Shown here: one piece after another, positions 36,804 through 48,323 of the stretch
Position numbering within the stretch: the stretch's first letter is position 1
How the letters are laid out: the number at the start of each line of letters is the position of its first letter
NCBI GenBank assembly: GCA_037501455.1
Contig: CM074862.1
Location: 57,691,501-57,755,500 of the forward strand
Source of the DNA: Lantana camara
Taxonomy: Eukaryota > Streptophyta > Magnoliopsida > Lamiales > Verbenaceae
Reading direction: 5' to 3'
DNA length: 64,000 nucleotides
Made by a program: the position numbers and the translations under genes
The notes under the pieces: model-generated
The model's input: the letters and a program-made list of their open reading frames with translations, nothing else
Database searches by the model: none
Told to the model about the DNA's origin: nothing

Positions 36804-37663
36804 CTCAAGGACCCGGCGTGGACTTTGATGAAACCTTTTCACCAGTTGCAATGCAAAAGTCTATTCGGATCATGCTTGCCATTGCTGCATATTATGACTA
36901 TGAGATATGGCAAATGGATGTGAAAACTGTCTTTCTCAATGGTGACATTGATAAAGACATTTATATGGAGCAACCCATAGCTTTCACATTCAGTGGGAGT
37001 GAGCAAAAGGTTTGCAAACTCCAAAGATCAATCTATGGATTGAAGCAGGCTTCTAGGAATTGGAACATTCAATTTGATGAATCAGTCAAAGCGTTTGGAT
37101 TCATTCAAATTTCGAATGAATCATGTGTGTATAGAAAGGAATTGGAGACCTCAGTGCAATTCTTAATACTTTATGTTGATGACATCCTTCTTATTGGGAA
37201 TTCGAAGGATGATATGAAAGTAACTAAGTTATGGTTATCGAACCAATTCGAGATGAAAGATCTTGGTGATACATCCTATATCCTTGGAATTAAAATCTAT
37301 CGAGATAGATCTAGAAGGTTAATAGGATTATCACAGTCGATGTACATTGACAAGGTATTGAAGAGATTCAATATGGAGTCATCAAAGGTTAAGAACCTTC
37401 CTATGAGTGTAGAAACATGTCTTTCTAAGAAGATGTGTCCTAAGACTAACCTTGAGAAGGAAAGAATGACTCATACACCTTATGCATCAGCAATAGGTAG
37501 CATAATGTATGCAATGTTATGTACTCGACCGGATGTGGCTTATGCACTTAGTGTAACAAGTCGTTTCCAATCTGACCCTGGAGATGGTCACTGGGTTGCC
37601 GTGAAGAATATTCTTAAGTACTTGAAAAGTACTAAAGAGTTATTCCTAGTTTACGGAGGTTAG
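36804..37663 (+). pseudogene. Copia 1 reverse transcriptase
   Basis: RT resumes right after the duplicated CTCAA with GPGVDFDETFSPVAM, then QMDVKTVFLNGD, the active site YVDDILLIGN (near 37165-37194) and SMYIDKVLKRF, ending with YGG before a TAG at 37661-37663. The TAG replaces what is a Lys codon in the related Copia 2 (YGGKGEL), so it is a point stop. The ATG at 36791 lies in LTR E and is not a start. Confidence 0.9.
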
Positions 37664-38125
37664 GAAGAACTTACTATCGAAGGATACTGCGATGCAAGCT
37701 TTGCATCTGACTTAGATGATTTTAAGTCAATGTCAGGATACATTTTCTACCTAAACGGTGGAGCAGTGAGTTGGAAGAGTTCCAAGCAAACGACCACTGC
37801 AGATTTGACCACTGAGGCCGAATACGTAGCTGCATATGATGCAACTAAGGAAGGTGTTTGGATTAGAAACTTCATTCAAGAGTTGAATGTTGTTCCTAGC
37901 ATGAAAGACCCCATTACTGTGTTTTGTGACAACACTAGGGCGGTTGCTCAAACAAGAGAACCAAGATCTCACCAACGGACCAAGCACGTTATGAGAAAGT
38001 ATCACCTAATCCGTGATATTATCAAAAGAGGAGATGTGCAAATTGAGAGGGTCGCATCAGCAGAGAACATGGCAGATCCACTTACTAAACCCCTTAGTCG
38101 AGAAGCTCTCCAAGTTCATCTTTAG
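37664..38125 (+). pseudogene. Copia 1 RNase H, C-terminal end of polyprotein
   Basis: In frame after the TAG, it reads [14 protein letters not shown], then [30 protein letters not shown] (RNase H catalytic Glu) and [12 protein letters not shown], ending HL* at 38125. Apart from the stop at 37663 this part is intact and closely matches the Copia 3 fragment at 63639-63998. Confidence 0.9.
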
Positions 38126-38163
38126 AAGATGGGACTTAGAGTAGCTTTAGAATGGCTTTGACG

Positions 38164-38177
38164 GGCAAGTGGGAGAT
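38164..38177 (+). other. Polypurine tract of Copia 1
   Basis: GGCAAGTGGGAGAT immediately precedes the LTR start TGTTAGG. The same tract is seen in Copia 2 and, with one change, Copia 3. Confidence 0.9.
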
Positions 38178-39990
38178 TGTTAGGAATAGTGCCCTAAAAA
38201 GCCGATTGTATATCCGCTTTGTACTTTTCCTTATTGTGATCACAGACAATCTTTGAATAAAATAACGAATTGAGGTAACACTTCTTTATATGCTCTTGTT
38301 TGGTATGCGTTTACTTTAGTTGTGCATGTATGAGAACTCCCCTAATCCTGATGACTTTAGGACTCTACCATTTAGGTGAAATGGTTCATGAAACGAGCCC
38401 TATATCACATAAGTCATGATTAGTAAAATACTCTAAGCCGATGAGTCCTACAGACAGTGGGAGTGTCAATCTGACTCCTCTGAGGCTTGCTTGTGGGATC
38501 ACGCCCTTAAGAAGGACCACCTTGTTTCATGGAGGTGCAAAGTGTATAGTTGATACGTGCGTGATACATGAGGGTGCTTACTTCCATAAGTAAGTTCACT
38601 GAGGTGCCCCTTTTGGAAGATTCCTAAATGGGAAAGGAAGTTTCTATTTCAGGAAATGGAAACTTCCAGATTAGGAAATATCTCACGAGTCATTGATGTG
38701 ATTAATTGATCCTTAGACTTGAGGTTCCATGTCGCTTTATGAGTTAATTTTGTAGTCTTAAGTATAAGCTTTAAAGGGTGTCGCCTTAGACAACTGATTT
38801 AAAGCTTATGTTAGGGCTGCACAAGTGATTCATGAAAGTGAATGAGAATCAAGAAAGGACCTACACTTGCATTTGCAAGGTGATCTCTTATTGTGTAAGT
38901 CATTCATATGTCATATGGAGTCCTTGGCTAAGGCAGTAGATCAAGACATCAAGAAAAGGGTTTCTTGGATTGAGATCAAATGGATATGAAATGCACTTAG
39001 CTTTAAGACCAGATTATTAGGGTTCTGATTATTCCCTTACCCTAGATCTTGGTTGAGAGATAGTAAGTAGGAGGATTGTATCTCACATGAATCAATGACT
39101 TAAAGGTTCTGTCGAATCGAGGCATTCCAATTCAGCTAGGGGTTAAACACCTGTTGCTAGACTATGGTCGTTTAATCTGTGGACTGATTAATTATTTAAT
39201 TATGGTCACTGCTAATTGAATTGAGAACCTAGAGGGTCACACATAACAACTTGGTTACATGAGTTGAGGCTTTGAAATGATTAAACGAGTTAATCGAGCC
39301 AAAAGGGTTCCACACGTGTGAAGCACACGTGTGGGTCACGTGAGTGACACGTGTCATACATGGACACGTGTGCACCGTGCGTGTATATTTATTTACGTAT
39401 TAAATAATAATGTGTTAATTATTTAATAAACTTTTGTTTAATTTTGAATTAAAATGAAAGTCTTATTTTGGAGAAATTATTCTATTTAATTAATTATGAA
39501 TTAATTAATTAGATAAATAAGTTATTTATTAATAAATAAAGTAAAATATTATCCAAAAGGAGTTTGGATACTTTTAGCTCTCTTAAAAGTTGATTTTAAT
39601 TAGAATTCAAAGTCAAAGTTTGGAATTACTTGATGATCAAGTAATAAGAGAGAGAGAGGGACCAAATCCTTAGTCCAAGATCATATAAACCCTAGGTTAA
39701 GCCTAAACACTAACTAGAGAACTAGCGTCCTTACTAGTTAGATTGTGATCAAGTTGGTGGACTATCTCTAGAGAGCTTCAAGTTAGAAGTTTTTAAAGAT
39801 TCGAGCTTTACCAAGGAGAAGGGATCAAGCCGCGAGAAGAGCGTTCTTGGGTGGCTGGAAACGCTTCAAGAAAGATTATTGAAAAGTAAGTTTCTAATCT
39901 CTACGAATTTGGATTCATGATTGCGAGTTTCGATCCTTTTGTTGAAAATTTTTTAAATTTTCGCTGCTTTCTGGTTCCGTTTTTCCAACA
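38178..39990 (+). repeat. 3' LTR of Copia 1
   Basis: The LTR is 1813 bp, ending TTTTTCCAACA. Compared with the Copia 3 LTR it lacks about 140 bp around the TATA box (between CCAAATCCTTAGTCC and the CCCTAGGTTAAGCC block near 39690), so its own promoter core is probably deleted. The CACGTG cluster at 39313-39370 (five cores, centres 13, 11, 11 and 17 bp apart) is intact. Confidence 0.9.
39313..39370. promoter_or_regulatory. CACGTG (G-box) cluster in Copia 1 3' LTR
   Basis: CACGTG cores start at 39313, 39326, 39337, 39348 and 39365. Most sit inside longer palindromes (CACACGTGTG, TCACGTGA, GACACGTGTC). Confidence 0.65.
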
Positions 39991-39995
39991 GACAC

Positions 39996-41080
39996 TCGGT
40001 GAGGATTAAAATATTTTCAACTGGAATCAGGCTTATACATATATATCTATATAAAAATTACTTTCAAGCCTACCTATTATTCATGATTTATCATCCTATA
40101 TATATAATATCATATTATCATATCCCTTTTAAAGGGAAAATACTTTCATGCCAGAATCAACGTTTTACTAGGACGTTATATATTAAGTCCACTTTATCAA
40201 ACGTTGATTCTGGGTTATGTAAGCAAAATATTGTTCTTGATTCATGTTATGGGCCCTGGCTGTATCCGTATCGAGCAATTACCCGGAAGGTATCGGGCCG
40301 AGGGTATTGTTGGTGATGTGGACTGCCACCAACTCTTGGTAGTGGTTTAGCTGGAGGTTAGTTATTCCACGCCAAGAGATAAGGGAACACTACTTCCCGA
40401 TTATTGTTTGCCGTCTCTAGGGTTTGCTCCCCTATTGACACCAAGGAGTAGCGGAGGTATTATCATATTGGTTTTATTAAAGTATCAGTACCATGTACAG
40501 TGCCGTGACTGTTTTACCAAATATTTAAGGAGTTACGGATGGAGAGGCCTCCCTTGCGGGCAATAAAACTCTTTTATTGATCGGTTCATTTTTCTACAAA
40601 TATTCCAAATTCCCCCTATCCCTGTTTTTAAACCTATTATGAACCGGATTATGATTGCTTATATGTTTATCTATAAGATATTATCCTCCTTCAATTAGTC
40701 ATTTTGACTAACCTCTCGCCTGGTTTCAAATGCATGATTTCAGGAATCCACGGAACGACACCTTAGAGGTATCTTGAAGCTTTAAGGTGTCATATCTTGA
40801 AGCTTTAAGAGTACACGTACATCTTTCAATAAGCACTCTCGTGTTGGCTCTAGACTTATCACTGTAAATATCTTACTTCTTAACCTAGTAATATAAATTT
40901 TGGTTGACTTGAGATATCACATTCTTCTGTTTTAAATTGTCTATCTTCTGCTGCACTTTAAATTCCATGTTTTGGTATTACATAGTCTTGTCCATTCGCC
41001 GAAGTATTTCTCGAGTGCTAGGACTCACGTCCACTCGGGAAGTGCTACGGTGCAGGGTTGTAGTGTTAGGGGGCGCTACA
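39996..41080 (+). repeat. LTR C copy 1, piece 4 of 4 (3' end)
   Basis: This matches the reverse complement of 20057-~21260 and ends GGGGGCGCTACA at 41080. It includes the long hairpin at 40151-40213 and the small hairpin TTAGTCA/TGACTAA at 40695-40711. Confidence 0.85.
40151..40213 (+). other. Long conserved hairpin of LTR C, copy 1
   Basis: Arms CCAGAATCAACGTTT (40151-40165) and AAACGTTGATTCTGG (40199-40213) are a perfect 15-bp inverted repeat around 33 nt. The third pair is A-T here and G-C in copy 2, a compensated change. Confidence 0.78.
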
Positions 41081-41340
41081 GGGAGTAAGTCGTCTTTTGG
41101 TTGTACTTTCGAGTCTAGGTCGAGTTGCATTTCATATTTCCTGCTTTTGGATACTTTTGTTATGTATTTGATGTTTGTTTGTTTTTGCGCACTCTGTCGT
41201 TGTCTTAGCCCCACTTAGCCCAAAGTGTGTATGTAGGTTCCCGTTCGCTTAGACTTGGGCTCATGTATGGAAAACCATTTCCTATGTGGGTTTTAGGTGC
41301 GGGGGATGTAGTGGTCCACCGCTTTGGGTGTCACACTACA
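41081..41340 (+). repeat. Fragment of older Gypsy LTR F, right part (3' end)
   Basis: After the end of LTR C the sequence is the terminal ~260 bp of another Gypsy LTR: CCCGTTCGCTTAGAC, TGCGGGGGATGTAGTGG and the end CACACTACA, all blocks found near the 3' ends of LTRs A, G and D. It is the counterpart of 7446-7646. Confidence 0.7.
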
Positions 41341-42576
41341 TGTGGGATTCAATTTTCAATTCATTAAGGACATTAAAGTATTTCTACGCATTTTGAAGGG
41401 TTTATGAAAAATTAGTTGTGTATTGGAGATTTAAAATAGATCAACTTCAAACTAGGAGTTTAGGAAGTAAGTATTAATTCTCCATTATTTTATTTGATTT
41501 ATAAAAAAAAAAAAAAAACTCACTCCATATACAATACTAACCAATGTCAAACTCATAATACTATTCATATATTTTATCGGTTATTTGTCTAGAATGTTGA
41601 TTTTAAACGCGCATCAAACAATAAAAAAATTTTTTACACACATGTCAAATGTACGGATTAGCTAATTTTCCAGAAATGTGCATCATGTATAACAAATGAC
41701 ATCATGTCGCCACGCAACTGAATGAAGCCACGTTGCACATATATTGTATTTTTTTTGGATTTTTCTTAATTTTTATTTTACGTTTTCTTGAACTATATAT
41801 TCTAATCCCTCAGTCGAACCCCACGTGTTTATCTGTCAATCCATTCGCCATTCTCTCGAACGTTCTTGCTCGAACTCATTTTCCGGTGACGAAACCTTTG
41901 CTAATCGGAAAAGGTGCTTTTTTCCCTCTCTCTCTCTCCCTCAATTTCTTGGGCATTGAATGAAAAAACAAATGTCAGTAATTTTTATTTGGTTATCTCC
42001 ATCCGGAAATTGATTGTTAATTGCTTTTTTTTTTTTTTTTTTTTTTCCTGTTTGCAGTTTTTACAGAATATTTTTTATTTTGATATGGATTAATTAATTG
42101 TTGAAGTATTGATTTCAGTTGCTCTCAATTTTTGTGGCTGAATTCAGCTGAGTCAATTTTCGAGAATTGGCGTTCTTAATTATTTATGAATTACATTAGC
42201 GTTAGGTTTTTCGGTTCGAAATTTGTTCTTTTTCCGTGAATTTGGGCTGAAGATGTCTGGTTTCATTACTCATAGTTCACTTACGTGAGAAAAAGATGAG
42301 CGAAGAATAGAGGTGCCGTGTGTCCTGAGATTTACTTTGCAATAGCTCTGTGTTTCTGAAGAATTCTATATTTAACTTGCGTGGCAGTTATTGTATGATG
42401 GATAGCACATAAGTTTAATTTTATGGTTTTGCTGTTGCTTCTTCTTATGTGTGTAGGCTTTAGTGTTTTGTAACTTTTCTTGTACCCAGAACATGTAATT
42501 TATTTAATAAGTTGAGGTATATGCATTTGCAAGTGCTGTGATGTGTTCTGAAGCATGAATTTTGTCATGTTTTCAG
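41341..42576 (+). promoter_or_regulatory. Upstream region and 5' UTR intron of the SR gene
   Basis: This is unique, AT-rich sequence with a 15-bp A run (41503-41518) and a T run (42025-42046). A plausible TATA box (TATATAT, about 41794-41801) is followed by a G-box-like CCACGTGT at 41821-41828 and a CT-rich tract (41926-41945). ATG-free sequence then leads to a 3' splice site TTTTCAG at 42570-42576, 5 nt before the start codon. A 5' UTR intron is therefore likely, perhaps with a donor at AAAAG/GTGC near 41912. The transcription start was not determined. Confidence 0.5.
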
Positions 42577-42581
42577 GCAAG

Positions 42582-45500
42582 ATGGGCCGCTCAAGCAGAA
42601 CTATCTATGTGGGTAATCTTCCTGGGGATGTTCGTGAGAGTGAAGTTGAGGATTTGTTTTACAAGGTTTGTTTCATAATGAAACAGTCATATCCTTAGGG
42701 GAAAATGATTTTCACTATTTTTAGTTTCAACCAATCAGATTCATATGTCGTCCAGGTCTTATCTTCATCCATGTATGAATGGGTTGTTTGCATTGGCATG
42801 CGAAAATTTTGTTGAGATTTACTATTCAAAATTCTATTCATGGTTTCTCAACTTGGTTGATTGAATATTGGTTCAGGTTTTGACCAGAGTATTATGTGTG
42901 GTTCGTTTTATTAAATGAAACTACATTCAAGGATTTATTTATCCTTACTGTTTTTGGTTCTTGATTTTGCTGCAGTATGGACCTATCGTTGATATTGATT
43001 TGAAGATTCCCCCAAGACCCCCTGGTTATGCGTTTGTTGAGGTGAGGAATTTTTAAATCCTAACTCAGTCGACTGTTTGGAAGAACTAAAGAATTCTGTA
43101 TGTCATGGCACTACTAGATGGTTGTTGACAGATTGTACTGTTGAGAATCTATCTGATGGGGAAAATATAATCCGTTTTCTTACTTCTTGATGTGTCTATC
43201 TAACAAAGGCTTGTAAATGCTCTTTTGTTGCAGTTTGAAGACTCTCGTGATGCTGATGTTGCCATCCGTTGTCGAGATGGTTATAATTTTGATGGCTGCC
43301 GATTACGGGTTGGATATATGTTGCTTTTTCGGAAATAATAAAATTAACTTGAATCTGTATCATCATATTTTGTGCATTCGTTGTGTCAATGCAGGTTGAA
43401 CTTGCACATGGAGGGCGACGACCGTCAGCATACGATCGACACAGTAGTTACAGCAGTGGAAGTAGTCGGGGTGGAGTTTCAAGGCGTTCTGACTATCGGG
43501 GTAAGGGGTGTTTGTATGATATCTTTGTTAACAGTTGTATGAATCTCTAAATAAATTATATTCAATGTTTTGTTGGAGTTACTAGCCTGATGCAAGAATC
43601 ATTGATCACATTTGTATTTGCAGTACTGGTGACTGGACTTCCTTCTTCAGCTTCCTGGCAAGACTTGAAGGTAGTGGCTTCTTTCATATTCGTTGTGTAT
43701 ATGGTTTCTACACTTGTGGACCCAGTTGGGATTGGTGCATCCGTTAGCTGGAAATGAGGGAGTGTCTAGTGATGAAAAGTCCAGTGTTTTCTTCATTCGA
43801 TTATTAAAATTTTATTATTTGGGTAATACCAATCCCTCTTGTGCTGGTCATATTTATAGGATCACATGCGTCGGGCTGGAGATGTCTGTTTCTCTCAAGT
43901 TTACCGCGATCGTGATGGTGAGGAGATAATCTGTTCTAAACTCTTTGTATTTGATCTACATATTTTTTTTTGTTTGAGGTCCCTCAGTTTTGATCTTTGA
44001 TCAAGTATCATACATGATGTTGCGTTTCTAAGATAGGCAACACTGGAGTGCTGTTTCATGCATGAGATCTCTGCTGGGATAGTGTGTGACAGATGATGGA
44101 AGCACAGAACAGAAATTTTGGGGTCTCTAGTGGTTTCATATGACAGTAGCTTGGTTGTTAATGAAACTCGGATAACTCCAAAGATAATAGCTTTTAGTTC
44201 ACCAAGATCAGTAAAATTGAATGGGGCAAACACATGTGACTTGATGAATTAGAATGAGGTGGTGCACTACCGGTGTTCTCATATATTAAATAGAAAATCC
44301 TGAGTATTTGGTTCCTCCTGAATCCTTGTGGAGATACGAATCCGTACTGATTTGGAGTTATTGACAAGCTCCTCGAGTTGATAATTCCGGATAGTAAAAG
44401 AGTTGATCTGCTTGAAACCGTCTTACATCGTTAATGCAAGACAAGGAACTTCAGAGTTTTCGAATTATGGTTTTATCTGTTACATGAATCCTCTCTCCCT
44501 CATAATATTTTTGTGGATAATTTTGTTTAGTATTCACTTTCTTTGGAAATCCAAAGCTGTTTGCTTTGCGCATCATTTACTTCTCAAAACCACTTCCCAC
44601 TGTCTAGCTGGGCCGTTGGTCGAGAGAAGATTATCATTAGTGCTGAGCTGAACAGTCTTTTCCAGTTGTCCATGTTAAATTGTTTGGTGCTGTTTTGGTT
44701 GTCTTGCTATGCATTTGCTAAAATTGAGAACCAAAATCAGATTGCCTAATCTTTGGGTTTATTTGTTTTCGGCTTTGTTATGGGAATCTTTCTCGTAGTT
44801 GAGTGTGTTTTTGAGCACACAAACTTTCTAATTTAGTACCAATTTATGGTGTTCTTGCATCTGCATGAGTTGCATTTCTTGCTATTGCCTGGGTTTCCAT
44901 GTTATTAATAGTGGTAGAGTTTGATTTCAGGCATGCGAGGAATTGTTGATTACACAAACTATGATGATATGAAATATGCGGTGAGCTTACTTAGAATTAA
45001 GAAACTAAATTACCAATTTAGACATTTCATTGCTTCTAGTTTTCATCTTGGTTTGAAGTTAAAAAAATTTTCGCGGTGGTGATTGATATCAAGTGCATAT
45101 ATATGCATGGCCTTCTTCTTTGTTTTATTTTGCAGATAAGGAAGCTTGATGATTCTCTCTTCCGAAATCAATATTCTCGGGCTTATATACGGGTATGTTA
45201 GGCTGAAGAGTGGTACTGTGTGTTGAAGTTATAAGTTACTGATGCATGTCTGAAACCTATAGGTGGAGGAGTATGACAGGAGACATAGCTATTCAAGGAG
45301 CCCTAGTCGGAGTCCATATTATTCAAGAAGCAGAAGTCCATATTATTCAAGAAGTCCGAGCTATGATGACAGGGACAGGAGTAGAAGGCACTCTTCTATA
45401 AATTATATCTGCTTCCTCCAGTAAACCGTTATTCTCCTTAAAAACTAACTAATGGCTGATTATATTGTGCAGTGTTTCTCCCAGAGTGAAACCGTCTCGT

Positions 45501-47261
45501 CATTATTCATATAGATCTCGTTCAAGGTCCGTTTCATCACGATCAAGATCTATGTCTCCTGGCTCCGTTTCAAGGTATGATTTTCTCGATGTGTCACATG
45601 AGCACTTTTGGAATTTTAGATGTTAGTGTAGATTGTTTGTTGACTTTTATTTTGTTTTACACGCTGTACTGTTTGTTTGCAGTTTCTTGAATCCATTCAC
45701 AGTGCTGAGATTCTTTATTTTTTATTTTGTTTTGTATTTAGATTGTAAGTACGTATGCCTTTCTGAACGGGTCAAGAAAATATAGCAACTTCTGGTGACA
45801 AACAGGATCAAATCTAGTCAGAGTATATGCATGTAGGTCAAACAAGAGCATGACCAATGTCTATTGCCACTCTTTATAAAATTACAAACTGTATAGTGAA
45901 TTGATTACAATTTTAGGATGTTATCTAGTCCAGTTCAACAGGTTCAAATCTAATTGGAGCATTTGCATGTTGGTCAAACAAGAACACGACCAATGTCTAT
46001 CACAAGTCTGAATAAAAATACAAACTGTATAGTGAGTTGAGTCCAATTTTGAGGATGTTTTCTAATCCAGCTCAACCTTAGGATGTTTTTCAAAGAATCT
46101 TATTCGTTATTTTTTATATTATTTGAAATTAAAGAATATTATTAGTTAATATTATTTTAGCAGTTGAGGCTGTATGTGCACCAATTCATCTTTTACCTAG
46201 AGGAGGATGGTTTTGTTGAAAAGGACGTACAAGTATTCTAAAGTTGTGAAGATGCAATTTTCTCTTTTCTAGATGTGGCTTTTCGTGGTGATCTGAGGAT
46301 TGCATGTTAGGGACTTGATGGCTTGCGGTGCTCACATTTCATTGTGGATATTTGCTGTTTAAGTTGATGAGCACTTGCGGTAAAACCCACATGGTAAATT
46401 TCATTCAAGTATGTTGTGTGTTGTCCATGCCCACTTAATGAAAGGTCTCGAGCAAGATAGTGAACAAATGAAATCTGGATTTCTTGCAACAATGTTCATG
46501 CTTCACTCATTCCATTTTATGATTTCTTTGTGTGATTTTCTTGTTCTCACAGTAATATAGTTGGGATTTTGATGTGTTGAACTGCACTAATGTGCAAAAG
46601 TAATTATGTTGAGGCATCACTTAAACTCTTCCCTTGCCGATGTTGATTATGGGTAGGAATCCCCTAGTATATGTGAAAGAGTGGAAAGGTGCATAGTGCA
46701 GAAGTAATTATGTTGAGGCATTACTTAAACTCTTCCCTTGCCGATGTAGATTATGGGTAGGACTATTTTCCCAGTTTTTGTGTATGGTGTACTTATTCCT
46801 TGGGCTCTTTCAAGTCTGATTAAAGTTAAGATAACCTACTGGTGCAAACTCAGTCAGTGCCAAAAATGTAATTTATGTTGACTTTTATCTTTAATGCTGT
46901 AATTGCCCTTTTTCTGCTTGGGTAAGTAATCAAAGTGGAATTTTAGTTCTGAATTTATCTTTATGGTAACATTGCAGATCTCCATCAAAATCTCGAACTG
47001 CATCACCGGTAAGTGCAAGTCAACTACTGAATATTCTCTGGTAAATAATTGTAATGTATTGAATATGCTGAATTTTTTGAACTGCTGCGTCCTCAGCGGA
47101 GTGATAAGAGTGTTAGTCCTGTAAGCAGCAGGAGCAGATCCAGATCGGTATCCAAAATTCTCTTATGACGAAGTTCTATTGACCTCTGAATTATATTCTT
47201 AATTTTTTCTTAATCCTGCAACTTATCTTAACGTTTTGTTTGACAGGTATCATCAGGCTGA
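42582..47261 (+). CDS. SR34: Serine/arginine-rich splicing factor, SF2/ASF class (SR34/SR30-like), 13 coding exons
   Basis: SR proteins of this class bind pre-mRNA in the nucleus and recruit spliceosome components. Coding exons: 42582-42665, 42976-43041, 43234-43308, 43395-43500, 43624-43670, 43860-43917, 44931-44980, 45136-45192, 45263-45387 (or -45420), 45473-45574, 46978-47008, 47097-47147, 47247-47261. Phases join cleanly throughout. The protein is about 288 aa (299 with the longer exon 9), close to Arabidopsis SR34. RRM1 has TIYVGNLP and PPGYAFVEF; a Gly/Ser-rich linker follows; the second, pseudo-RRM has the class signature SWQDLKD (aa 121-127); the RS tail starts near aa 185. Exon 9 has no good GT donor where the RS domain predicts one: AG/GC at 45387 gives ..DRSR-SVSPRVK, whereas GT at 45421 adds 11 non-RS residues. 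Without splicing there, a TAA follows at once. All introns other than the ninth are GT-AG. Confidence 0.93.
45802..46077 (+). repeat. Tandem duplication (2 x ~136 bp) in intron 10 of the SR gene
   Basis: Units starting near 45805 and 45941 share blocks such as GGTCAAACAAGA, GACCAATGTCTAT and ACAAACTGTATAGTGA. They are diverged but colinear. Confidence 0.8.
46592..46763 (+). repeat. Second direct duplication (~70 bp units) in intron 10 of the SR gene
   Basis: The segments at 46592-46660 and 46696-46763 share AGTAATTATGTTGAGGCAT and CTTAAACTCTTCCCTTGCCG, 104 bp apart. Confidence 0.8.
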
Positions 47262-48323
47262 GACGGATTTGCAGATCAAACCTGCTGCGGAGGTAATGTT
47301 GACTTTTAGACAGGCAGGATTCCATCTTGATTCTTGACATTCAGCCTGTGAAGCAGTGTTTTAGCTGATTTAAGGTGGATTACAATTGATACCAGTAGTT
47401 CTCTAGTATAGATTGGTACCACGTGTGAGATCTGTGAATTTATATATGAGATCTATGGATTTATACTGGATCATGATACTATCTTTATCTCAAGTGATTT
47501 ATGTGTTAAATTTTTACTTGTGTCGGATAGCCCTTGAAACTTTACACGGTAAACTAATTTGATTATAACTCGATCAATTTAAGCATGTTAGCGTTTTTTA
47601 TTTTAATGTGAATATAAGTAACCGTTTATTAATGATTATAATTTAACATATATGACATGAATATAAATAAAAAATATTAAATAATTTATGATATTGTAAT
47701 ATTTTGCTAATGTCGTAGTTGCAATTTTTTAATAACAATTGTAATGAAGATTTCGTGTTAAATGAATAATCAAATAAAAATAAATAAATAAAAAATGGAT
47801 TCTATTGATTAGTTCCGGTTTCTAGTTTTTTTGCCTTCTGGATTCTCCTGTTATATTTGCTTGTTTTTGGCTTGATCTTGTCAATAGGAAAGGCTACACT
47901 AGTTGAATCTAGTAATGGTTCAGTTAATGTTCAGAAAATAATAAGAACAAACCCTAGTTCAACGGTGCTAGAGACTCGGTAGTTTTAAATCCGTTCCTCC
48001 TCCCACTTCCTATTGGCTCCTTCGGTGGAATTTGGGAGTTTGGAATATTTTCATTAATTTTGGAGTTTCAATCTTGTTTTGAATTTGATTGTATTTAAAA
48101 ATGTTGGTTCGCGTGTCTTTTGCCTTAATTATGAATTAAACGTTTTGATCTCGATGAATGTTGAGCATTGCGCTTTGAACACTTTTGGACTTGAATTTCA
48201 TTTGAAGAAACCATAGAATTCATGGGTTTGAGCCTTGTTGCGGGTTAAACGTTTCAATTAGTTGATTCATGTGGAGAACGTCTTGGATCTTGCTTTGATT
48301 GATGTGAAGCTTCGATTTGTTGA
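47262..48323. other. SR gene 3' UTR and unique intergenic sequence
   Basis: It starts with the SR gene 3' UTR; a GAG/GTAATG at 47293-47300 could be a donor of a 3' UTR intron. AT-rich, non-repeated sequence follows up to the LTR D boundary. I see no further gene or transposon in it. Confidence 0.55.

Larger units (their letters stand above)
27079..39990 (+). mobile_element. Ty1/Copia LTR retrotransposon 1, defective, interrupted by solo LTR E
   Basis: It starts TGTTAGGAATAG and ends TTCCAACA, with the perfect duplication GACAC on both sides (27074-27078 and 39991-39995). The order gag, protease, integrase, RT, RNase H is Copia. Without LTR E it is about 9.0 kb. It is the same family as Copia 3 (near-identical RNase H end and LTR blocks). 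Several frameshifts, a stop in RNase H and the LTR E insertion make it inactive. Confidence 0.93.

Noticed and set aside
43901..44233. 110-codon minus-strand ORF
   Set aside because: It lies within intron 6 of the SR gene, opposite strand, with no recognisable domain.
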